A DNA stretch of 64,000 nt, from positions 1 through 64,000 of the forward strand of contig JOHN01000010.1 of NCBI GenBank assembly GCA_000719695.1, written 5' to 3'. Below are positions 57,084 to 63,046 of the stretch, piece after piece. Every line of letters starts with the position of its first letter. Positions within the stretch are counted from its first letter, which is position 1. This DNA comes from Streptomyces sp. NRRL F-6131. GTDB lineage: Bacteria > Actinomycetota > Actinomycetes > Streptomycetales > Streptomycetaceae. A model generated the notes under the pieces. That model ran no database searches, was not told the origin of the DNA, and saw nothing but the letters and a program-made list of their open reading frames with translations. The translations under genes were made by a program, and so were the position numbers.

Positions 57084-57103
57084 CTTGTGAGCCGGTTCAC
57101 AAG
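57084..57103. promoter_or_regulatory. CRP-like palindrome
   Basis: CTTGTGA and TCACAAG form perfect 7-bp arms six bases apart, which includes the TGTGA-N6-TCACA core of CRP/FNR-family sites. It lies directly downstream of the possible -10 box, a position that fits repression. Confidence 0.55.
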
Positions 57104-57136
57104 CGATCTCCGATCCCCCGCATCGAGGTATCCATC

Positions 57137-57457
57137 GTGAACAGCAGCGCCGTCCACCGCCTGCGCCTGGTCTCCGGCCCCGAAGGGGTCTCCTTCCTCC
57201 TCCTGCTGCTGTGCTCGGTGCTCAAGCGCACCACCAGCTTCAACGGGGTGCCGGTGATGGGCATGGTCCACGGGATCCTGTTCATCCTGTACGTGGTCTT
57301 CTGGATCATGGCCTGGCAGGCGCAGAAGTGGGACGTCAAGCGCGGTGCCGTGCTGTTCGTCCTCTCGGTGCTGCCCGGCGGCGGCTTCGTGGCGGAGCGG
57401 ATGCTCGCCAAGGAGGAGCGCGGCGAGGCCGTGGACCCGGTGCCGGCCGCGGCCTGA
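57137..57457 (+). CDS. DUF3817 membrane protein
   Basis: A 106-residue protein with three hydrophobic helices (GVSFLLLLLCSVLKRT, MGMVHGILFILYVVFWIMAW, GAVLFVLSVLPGGGFVAE) and the DUF3817 pattern: a Glu in the first helix, GxxHG in the second and a PxGxFxxE-like end of the third. Function unknown. GTG 57137 is the start nearest to the first helix. A second member lies at 62496. Confidence 0.88.
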   Translation: MNSSAVHRLRLVSGPEGVSFLLLLLCSVLKRTTSFNGVPVMGMVHGILFILYVVFWIMAWQAQKWDVKRGAVLFVLSVLPGGGFVAERMLAKEERGEAVDPVPAAA

Positions 57458-57483
57458 CCGTCCCCGCGCCACCCCCCGACGCC

Positions 57484-57530
57484 GACAGGCTGCCGGGGCC
57501 CCCTCTCCCGGCGGGCCCCGGCAGCCTGTC
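57484..57530. terminator. Bidirectional hairpin terminator
   Basis: A perfect 18-bp stem (57484-57501 with 57513-57530) followed by GCTTTT, between the convergent DUF3817 and metalloprotease genes. Confidence 0.92.
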
Positions 57531-57557
57531 GCTTTTCCGGGAGTGGTCCGCTCTCGG

Positions 57558-59165
57558 CTAGTTGACGTTCACCGCGCTCCAGGCCGCGGCCACCGTGTTG
57601 TACTCCACGCTGACGGCGCCGTAGAGGTCCTTGGCGGCGTTCAGCGTGCCGGTGCGGGCGGCCTTGTAGTTGGTGCTGGAGGTGAAGTAGGTCGTCAGCG
57701 CGCGGTACCAGATCGCCGCGGCCTTGTCCCGGCCGATGCCGGTGATCGTGGAGCCGTTCGAGGTCGGGCTGTTGTAGCTGACGCCGTTGATCACCTTCGC
57801 GCCGCTGCCCTCGGCCAGCAGGTAGAAGAAGTGGTTGGCGACACCCGAGGAGTAGTGGACGTCGATGCTGCCGATCCCGGAGTACCAGGAGTCCTTGGAC
57901 GAGCCGTCCTTGGAGGGCTTGTCCATGTAGCGCAGCGGCTTGCCGTTGCCGAAGATGTTGATCTTCTCGCCGATGAGGTAGTCCGGCACGTCCGAGGGCA
58001 GGTTGGCGTACCACTCGACCATGGTGCCGAAGATGTCCGAGGTGGCCTCGTTGAGGCCGCCGGACTCGCCGGAGTAGGTGAGGTTGGCGGTCGCCGCCGT
58101 GACGCCGTGGCTCATCTCGTGGCCGGCCACGTCGATGGCGGTCAGCGGGTTGACGTTGCCGGTGCCGTCGCCGTAGGTCATGCAGAAGCAGGAGTCCTGC
58201 CAGAAGGCGTTGACGTAGGCGTTGCCGTAGTGGACCCGGTTGCTGGCGCCGACACCGTTGTTCTTGATGCCGTTCCGGTTGAACTTGGCCTTGTAGTAGT
58301 CCCAGGTGGCCCCGGTGCCGTACTGCGCGTCGACCGCGGCGGACTGGGTGTCCGAGGCGCTGCCGTTGCCCCAGTTGTTGTCCGCGTCGGTGTACAGGGC
58401 GTTGCCGCTCTTGGCGTTGCCGGTCCACTGGTTGCCGCGGGACGGGTCCTTGAGCTGGTAGGTGGAGCCGCTCTGGGTGGTGGTCAGCGTCACCGTCCCG
58501 ACGTGCACGCCCTTGCCGGTGCCGGTCGCGGTCTGCACCTCCTCGTGGGTGGAGAGCAGCTGGCCGGTGGCGGCGTCGGTGACCAGCCGCTGGCTGCTCG
58601 GGGTGCCGTCGGCGCGCTCGCCGTGGACCACGGTCTGGTACGCCAGCCGCGGGCTGCCGTCACCGGCCCAGACCACCAGGGTCGGGGCGCTCGCACCGTC
58701 GACCCGGGAGACCGGGGAGGCGTCCTCGTCGGCCGGGGCGATGCCCACGGTGGCCCGGACCGACTCGACGGCCTGGGTGGAGGCGGTGCCGGCGGAGAGC
58801 TTCGGGGTGAGGCTCGGCAGCGAGAGCCGGCCGTCGAAGGCGCGGTCCACGGAGGCGACGGCGCCGTTCGCCTTCTGGTGGACGATGAGGTCGCCGCCCA
58901 GGACCGGCAGGCCGGCGTAGGTCCGGTCGTAGCGCAGGTGGCGGGTGCCGTTGGCGTCCACGATCGCGTCCTTGACGATCAGCTGCTCCTGGCCGCCGAG
59001 GCCGAGGGCCTTCGCCACCGGCGCGGCCTGCTGGCCGGCCAGGGCGATGATCGCCTCGCGCTGCTGGACGGGGGCGGCCTGGGCGGGGGCGGCGGCGACC
59101 TGGATGGCGCCGGCCAGCAGGGCGGAGGCGGAGAGTACGGCGCCGGCTGTCAGCTTTCGCTTCAC
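57558..59165 (-). CDS. Secreted M4 (thermolysin-like) metalloprotease, copy 1
   Basis: A 535-residue preproenzyme. A signal peptide (VKRKLTAGAVLSASALLAG..., cleavage probably after AQA) is followed by an FTP/PepSY-type propeptide (about residues 35-190) and the M4 catalytic domain. Zinc ligands are the histidines of GHEMSH and the glutamate in GLNEATSD; the proton donor is in IDVHYSSG. Two cysteines in DSCFCMTYGDG are typical of streptomycete members. It digests protein outside the cell. GTG 59165 has GGAAGGAAC upstream. About 70% of residues look identical to the copy at 59750, so this is a tandem duplication. Confidence 0.96.
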   Translation of the reverse strand: MKRKLTAGAVLSASALLAGAIQVAAAPAQAAPVQQREAIIALAGQQAAPVAKALGLGGQEQLIVKDAIVDANGTRHLRYDRTYAGLPVLGGDLIVHQKANGAVASVDRAFDGRLSLPSLTPKLSAGTASTQAVESVRATVGIAPADEDASPVSRVDGASAPTLVVWAGDGSPRLAYQTVVHGERADGTPSSQRLVTDAATGQLLSTHEEVQTATGTGKGVHVGTVTLTTTQSGSTYQLKDPSRGNQWTGNAKSGNALYTDADNNWGNGSASDTQSAAVDAQYGTGATWDYYKAKFNRNGIKNNGVGASNRVHYGNAYVNAFWQDSCFCMTYGDGTGNVNPLTAIDVAGHEMSHGVTAATANLTYSGESGGLNEATSDIFGTMVEWYANLPSDVPDYLIGEKINIFGNGKPLRYMDKPSKDGSSKDSWYSGIGSIDVHYSSGVANHFFYLLAEGSGAKVINGVSYNSPTSNGSTITGIGRDKAAAIWYRALTTYFTSSTNYKAARTGTLNAAKDLYGAVSVEYNTVAAAWSAVNVN

Positions 59166-59308
59166 GTGCGGGTTCCTTCCACGAAACCGCGGGTGCGCGG
59201 TCACGCCGCATACCGGGGCGCCGGGGTTGGCGCCGTGGGGCGGTAGGGCGCTGACGTGCTGCTCCCGTGCGGCCTGACGGTCCGTCGATGGGTGGGGGCG
59301 ACGGACGT

Positions 59309-59339
59309 CCGGACGGGGCTTGGGCAGAAGCATGACAAT
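59309..59339 (-). promoter_or_regulatory. Promoter-like block of metalloprotease copy 1
   Basis: On the minus strand it begins ATTGTCATGCTT and ends GCCCCGTCCGG. A near-identical block lies at the same distance upstream of copy 2. TTGTCA could serve as -35; a -10 box is not obvious. Confidence 0.5.
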
Positions 59340-59373
59340 TCAGGTCGTTGAGCAACAGGGCGCCACCGGCGAT

Positions 59374-59389
59374 TGGCCAGGTCTCGCCA
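59374..59389. promoter_or_regulatory. TGGC-palindrome, AdpA-like site 1
   Basis: TGGCCAGGTCTCGCCA. Each strand differs at one position from the AdpA consensus TGGCSNGWWY. It lies 209 bp upstream of the copy-1 start codon and about 35 bp upstream of the promoter-like block. Confidence 0.5.
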
Positions 59390-59447
59390 CCGGCCGTACG
59401 GGAGGTTCGGGGGACGACAGTTGCCCGGTTCGTCCCGGTCCGTCCGC

Positions 59448-59463
59448 TGGCGAGGTCCCGCCA
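59448..59463. promoter_or_regulatory. TGGC-palindrome, AdpA-like site 2
   Basis: TGGCGAGGTCCCGCCA, 74 bp (about seven helical turns) from site 1. One mismatch per strand to the AdpA consensus. Confidence 0.5.
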
Positions 59464-59687
59464 ACGGCGCCCCTTGCCGCCCCCGCCGACCATTGCTACG
59501 CGCGAGCGCGTTCCCGATCCCGAGCCCCCTAACGGGAGGGGCCTGGGAGGCGAATCACCGCCCCGAGCCGAAGGGGCGCGCCGGTGCCGAAAGGGAGAAG
59601 CGAGGAGGTCGCGAGGTAGGAGCGGCGTTGGAGCGCCGACCGTCGGCGCCGGACGAGAGCGCCCCGGAGGCGAGCGGGCGAAAACAC

Positions 59688-59730
59688 GAGCGCCCGGGGC
59701 CTCCCCTCCCAGTGAGGGCCCCGGGCGCTC
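59688..59730 (-). terminator. Terminator of metalloprotease copy 2
   Basis: A 14-bp perfect stem (59688-59701 with 59717-59730). On the minus strand it lies 19 bp beyond the stop of copy 2 and is followed by GTGTTTTC. Confidence 0.85.
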
Positions 59731-59749
59731 GGCGAGCGGCTGCGGAACG

Positions 59750-61387
59750 TCAGTTGACGTTGACGCCGCTCCACGCGGCCGCGACCGCGTTGTACTCGGT
59801 GCTGCCGACGCCGTAGAGGTCCTTGGCGGCGTTCAGCGTGCCGGTGCGGGCGGCCTTGTAGTTGGTGGTCGAGGTGAAGTAGACGGTCAGCGCGCGGTAC
59901 CAGATCGCCGCGGCCTTGTCCCGGCCGATGCCGGTCAGCGTCGAGCCGTTGGAGGTCGGGCTGTCGTAGGCGACGCCGTTGATGGTCCTGGCGCCGCTGC
60001 CCTCGGCCAGCAGGTAGAAGAAGTGGTTGCCCACGCCCGAGGAGTAGTGGACGTCCAGGCCGCCCACCGAGGAGGACCAGGAGTCGGCCGAGCCGCCGTC
60101 CTTGGAGGGCTTGTCCATGTAGCGCAGCGGGGTGCCGTCCCCGTTGATGTCGATCTTCTCGCCGATGAGGTAGTCCGGCTTGTCGGCGGCGAGGTTGGCC
60201 GACCACTCGACCATGGTGCCGAAGATGTCCGAGGTGGCCTCGTTGAGGCCGCCGGACTCGCCGGAGTAGTTCAGGCCGGCGGTGGCCGAGGTGACGCCGT
60301 GGGTCATCTCGTGGCCCGCGACGTCCAGCGCGGTCAGCGGGTTGACGTTGCCGTCGCCGTCGCCGTACGTCATGCAGAAGCAGGAGTCGTTCCAGAAGGC
60401 GTTGACGTAGTTGCGGCCGTAGTGGACCCGGCTGGTGGCGCCGACGCCGTTGTTCTTGATGCCGCTGCGGCCGAAGGTGTTCTTGTAGTAGTCCCAGGTG
60501 GCCGCCGCGCCGAACTGCGCGTCCACCGCGGCCGACTGGCGGTTGGCGGCGGTGCCGTCGCCCCACGCGTTGTCGGTGTCGGTGAAGAGCGTCCCGGAGC
60601 CGGAGGTCTTGCCCTTGAGGTCGCTGGTGGACTGGCCGCCGCGCGAGGCGTCCTTGAGCGAGTAGCCGCCGCTGACGCTGGTGGTGGTCAGCGGGACGCT
60701 GCCGACGAAGACGCCCTTGCCGGTGCCGGAGGCGGTCTGCACCTGCTCGTGGCTGGACAGCACCTGGCCGGTGGCGGCGTCGGTGACCAGCAGCTGGCTG
60801 CTCGGGGTGCCGTCGGCGCGGACGCCCTCGACGGTGGTCCGGTACGCCAGTCGCGGGTTGCCGTCGGAGGCCCAGACGACCAGCTGGGCGGCGCCGGCCT
60901 GGTGCACCTCGGTGATCGGGGACTCGTCCTTGTCGGCGGCGATGCCGACGGTGGACTGCACCGCGCCGGAGGCCTGGGCGGCCGCCTTGTCGGCCGGGAT
61001 CTTGGGGGTGAGGCTCGGCAGCGCGATCTGCGCGGTGACGGCCTTGTCCACGGCCTCGACGGAGCCGCCGGAGGCCTGGTGGACGACCAGGTCGCCGCCG
61101 AGCACCGGCAGGCCGGCGTAGGTGCGCTCGAAGCGGAGGTGGCGCGTGCCGTCGGCGTCCACCACGGCGTCCTTGGCCACCAGCGTCTCCTGGCCGCCGA
61201 GCCCGAGGGCCTGGGTCAGCGGACCGGCCTGGCCGCTCGCCAGCGCGATCAGGCCGGCGCGGTGCTGGGCGGCCTGGGCCTGGACCGAGGGGGTGGGGGT
61301 GGCCTGGGCGGCGGTGCTCACCTGGATGACGCCGGTGAGGAGGGCGGTGGCGGAGAGTACGGCGCCGGCTGCGAGCTTTCGCTTCAC
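59750..61387 (-). CDS. Secreted M4 (thermolysin-like) metalloprotease, copy 2
   Basis: A 545-residue preproenzyme with the same architecture as copy 1: signal peptide, FTP/PepSY-type propeptide, M4 domain. Zinc motif GHEMTH, third ligand in GLNEATSD, proton donor in LDVHYSSG, cysteine pair DSCFCMTYG. The propeptides and the loop before the catalytic domain differ most, so the copies have diverged in activation or folding more than in catalysis. The start is GTG 61387 after AAGGAC. It has its own terminator and promoter region, so it is transcribed separately from copy 1. Confidence 0.96.
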   Translation of the reverse strand: MKRKLAAGAVLSATALLTGVIQVSTAAQATPTPSVQAQAAQHRAGLIALASGQAGPLTQALGLGGQETLVAKDAVVDADGTRHLRFERTYAGLPVLGGDLVVHQASGGSVEAVDKAVTAQIALPSLTPKIPADKAAAQASGAVQSTVGIAADKDESPITEVHQAGAAQLVVWASDGNPRLAYRTTVEGVRADGTPSSQLLVTDAATGQVLSSHEQVQTASGTGKGVFVGSVPLTTTSVSGGYSLKDASRGGQSTSDLKGKTSGSGTLFTDTDNAWGDGTAANRQSAAVDAQFGAAATWDYYKNTFGRSGIKNNGVGATSRVHYGRNYVNAFWNDSCFCMTYGDGDGNVNPLTALDVAGHEMTHGVTSATAGLNYSGESGGLNEATSDIFGTMVEWSANLAADKPDYLIGEKIDINGDGTPLRYMDKPSKDGGSADSWSSSVGGLDVHYSSGVGNHFFYLLAEGSGARTINGVAYDSPTSNGSTLTGIGRDKAAAIWYRALTVYFTSTTNYKAARTGTLNAAKDLYGVGSTEYNAVAAAWSGVNVN

Positions 61388-61529
61388 GTACAGGTCCTTC
61401 CGGAAAACCGCGTGTGCGCGGTCGCGCCGCGCTCCGGGGTGCCGGGGTTGGCACCTGAGGGGCGGAACGGGCGCTGACGTGCTGCTCCGTGCGGTCCACG
61501 GTGGTCACCGGTGAGTGGGGCGGTGGCCA

Positions 61530-61559
61530 CCGGACGGGGCTGGCCGAAAGCATGACAAT
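61530..61559 (-). promoter_or_regulatory. Promoter-like block of metalloprotease copy 2
   Basis: On the minus strand ATTGTCATGCTTTCGGCC is followed by AGCCCCGTCCGG, matching the block upstream of copy 1 with only a few differences and at the same distance (about 143-172 bp) from the start codon. Confidence 0.5.
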
Positions 61560-61593
61560 CCAACAAGTGAAATGACAGGTCTTGTTCATGGAT

Positions 61594-61609
61594 TGGCCAG
61601 GTCTCGCCA
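61594..61609. promoter_or_regulatory. TGGC-palindrome, AdpA-like site 3
   Basis: TGGCCAGGTCTCGCCA, identical to site 1 and again about 207 bp upstream of a metalloprotease start codon. One mismatch per strand to the AdpA consensus. Confidence 0.55.
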
Positions 61610-61794
61610 ACGTGGCGGAATGTGAACAGAGTGACAATCGGGGCGTTTCGCCCCGGCTTTCAGCGGGTTACCGCCCGAACCGACGCCCGGTACCGGGCCG
61701 GAGGTCGCTTCGGGGGCCAACCATCCGGCCCGCGGAGATGGTTGGTGCCCGTTCACACCCCCGCAACGTGCTGGTACGGACCTGACGGGCCGAC

Positions 61795-61810
61795 TGGCGG
61801 GATCCCGCCA
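61795..61810. promoter_or_regulatory. TGGC-palindrome, AdpA-like site 4
   Basis: TGGCGGGATCCCGCCA is a perfect 16-bp palindrome and matches the AdpA consensus TGGCSNGWWY fully on both strands. It lies 68 bp upstream of the MarR start codon and 408 bp upstream of copy 2. Confidence 0.6.
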
Positions 61811-61866
61811 CGTGTCGCGCTTGTCCACCCCTCAGGACGCCTGGTAGCACCGGCCCCACCCGCCGG

Positions 61867-61872
61867 TACGGT
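61867..61872 (+). promoter_or_regulatory. -10 element for a leaderless marR transcript
   Basis: TACGGT lies six bases before the GTG at 61879, the same arrangement as at the hydrolase gene. Confidence 0.55.
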
Positions 61873-61878
61873 TAGGAG

Positions 61879-62418
61879 GTGGCCAAGCCCCTCGCACTCG
61901 ACTTCGACCCGATCGCCCGTGCCGACGAGCTGTGGACCCGCCGCTGGGGGACCGTCCCCGCGATGGCGGCGATCACCTCGATCATGCGGGCCCACCAGAT
62001 CCTGCTCTCCCGCGTGGACGCCGTCCTCAAGCCGTACGGGCTGACCTTCGCCCGCTACGAGGCGCTGGTGCTGCTCACCTTCAGCCGGACCGGGGAGCTG
62101 TCGCTCTCCAAGATCGGCGAACGCCTGATGGTCCACCCGACCAGCGTCACCAACACCGTCGACCGCCTGGAGCGGGCCGGGCTGGTCGCCCGCCGCCCCA
62201 ATCCGCTGGACGGCCGCGGGGTGCTCGCGACCATCACCGACCGGGGCCGCGAGGTGGTCGAGGGCGCCACCGGGGAGCTCATGGCGATGGAGTTCGGGCT
62301 GGAGGAGTTCGACGACGAGCAGTGCCGCAGGGTGTTCGAGCTGCTCCGCCCGCTGCGGGTGGCGGCCGGCGACTTCACCGAGGTGCCGGACGAGGGGGCT
62401 GCGCGGGACGGGGCGTGA
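61879..62418 (+). CDS. MarR-family transcriptional regulator
   Basis: A 179-residue winged-helix regulator. Core elements are the helix AAITSIMRAHQILLSRVDAVL, LTFARYEALVLLTF, the recognition helix HPTSVTNTVDRLERAGLVAR and the wing NPLDGRGVLATIT. The length and the helix before the core resemble the longer MarR proteins beside acyl-CoA and mutase genes. It precedes the second DUF3817 gene by 77 bp and may be co-transcribed with it. It could regulate that gene, the divergent protease or the mutase gene at 63047; none is proven. Confidence 0.92.
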   Translation: MAKPLALDFDPIARADELWTRRWGTVPAMAAITSIMRAHQILLSRVDAVLKPYGLTFARYEALVLLTFSRTGELSLSKIGERLMVHPTSVTNTVDRLERAGLVARRPNPLDGRGVLATITDRGREVVEGATGELMAMEFGLEEFDDEQCRRVFELLRPLRVAAGDFTEVPDEGAARDGA

Positions 62419-62495
62419 AGGCGGCTACCCTCGTGGGAGCGGTGCGCGGATCCGGACGTACCCCCCCCGATGCTGCCGAGCGAGGCGATGTAGAG

Positions 62496-62837
62496 ATGAA
62501 GGCGACCCCCCTGCTGGGCTGGTACCGCGCCCTGGCCATTGCGACCGGTGTGGCGCTGCTGGTCTTCTGCGGTTTCATGGTCGCGAAGTACGGCTTCCAC
62601 GCGGCGGAGGACGTGACCACCTATGTCGCGATGCTGCACGGCTACCTCTACATCGGGTACTTCGTGGTGACCTTCCTGCTGGGCCAGAAGCTCAAGTGGC
62701 CGCTGGGCCGGATGGTCTTCTTCCTGGCCGCCGGCTGCATCCCGTTCGCCTCCTTCGTCGCCGAGCGCAAGGTGGTCGCCGAGGCCGCCGCCAAGCTGCC
62801 CGCCGGTGACGCCGCCCGCCAGCCGGCCGGCGTCTGA
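62496..62837 (+). CDS. DUF3817 membrane protein
   Basis: A 113-residue protein with three hydrophobic helices (ALAIATGVALLVFCGFMVAKYG, MLHGYLYIGYFVVTFLLGQKL, MVFFLAAGCIPFASFVAERK) and the family marks HGYLY and PxxxFVAER. It is a paralogue of the product of 57137 with about a third of positions shared. ATG 62496 has a weak GAG box. It follows the MarR gene, and a terminator ends the unit. Function unknown. Confidence 0.88.
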   Translation: MKATPLLGWYRALAIATGVALLVFCGFMVAKYGFHAAEDVTTYVAMLHGYLYIGYFVVTFLLGQKLKWPLGRMVFFLAAGCIPFASFVAERKVVAEAAAKLPAGDAARQPAGV

Positions 62838-62881
62838 GCGGAGCCGCCGCGGGCCGGCTCCCGGCCGCGACAGTCTCGTCG

Positions 62882-62915
62882 AGGGCGCCCTTCCCCACTC
62901 GGGGGAGGGCGCCCT
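62882..62915 (+). terminator. Terminator of the marR-DUF3817 unit
   Basis: A 15-bp stem with one G-U pair (62882-62896 with 62901-62915) around ACTC, followed by TTCGC. Confidence 0.85.
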
Positions 62916-62950
62916 TTCGCATGCTCCCGATGCCTTCGGCCGGGTGTCCG

Positions 62951-62980
62951 TCGACAAGTACTAGGACGTCCGAGTAAATT
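62951..62980 (+). promoter_or_regulatory. Promoter of the mutase gene
   Basis: TCGACA (62951-62956) and TAAATT (62975-62980) are 18 bases apart and lie 67 bp before the mutase ATG. This is the best consensus-like promoter in the window. Confidence 0.6.
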
Positions 62981-62992
62981 AGTAGGACGTCC
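62962..62992. promoter_or_regulatory. Paired AGGACGTCC elements across the promoter
   Basis: TAGGACGTCC occurs at 62962-62971, inside the promoter spacer, and again at 62983-62992, just after the -10 box. The centres are 21 bp apart, two helical turns. The second copy sits in the perfect palindrome AGGACGTCCT. The layout fits a dimeric repressor such as a TetR or MarR protein. Confidence 0.6.
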
Positions 62993-63046
62993 TAACAGCT
63001 GTGCCGCCCGCTGGTGTGGCGGCCGTACGGAGCGGAGTTCGGGGTC

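Larger units (their letters stand above)
59166..59749. other. Intergenic region between the two metalloprotease genes
   Basis: About 580 bp without a supported gene. From right to left it holds the terminator of copy 2 (59688-59730), two TGGC...GCCA palindromes (59448-59463 and 59374-59389), the promoter-like block shared with copy 2 (59309-59339) and a leader of about 140 nt for copy 1. Confidence 0.6.
61388..61878. other. Divergent regulatory region, metalloprotease copy 2 / marR
   Basis: About 490 bp between divergent genes without a supported frame. It holds the leader and promoter-like block of copy 2 (61530-61559), palindromes at 61594-61609 and 61795-61810, and the leaderless promoter of the MarR gene. 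Confidence 0.6.

Noticed and set aside
62951..63046. Search for a cobalamin riboswitch upstream of the mutase gene, and likewise before the adenosyltransferase gene
   Set aside because: The leaders are too short (under 70 nt and leaderless, respectively) and no B12-box is visible.
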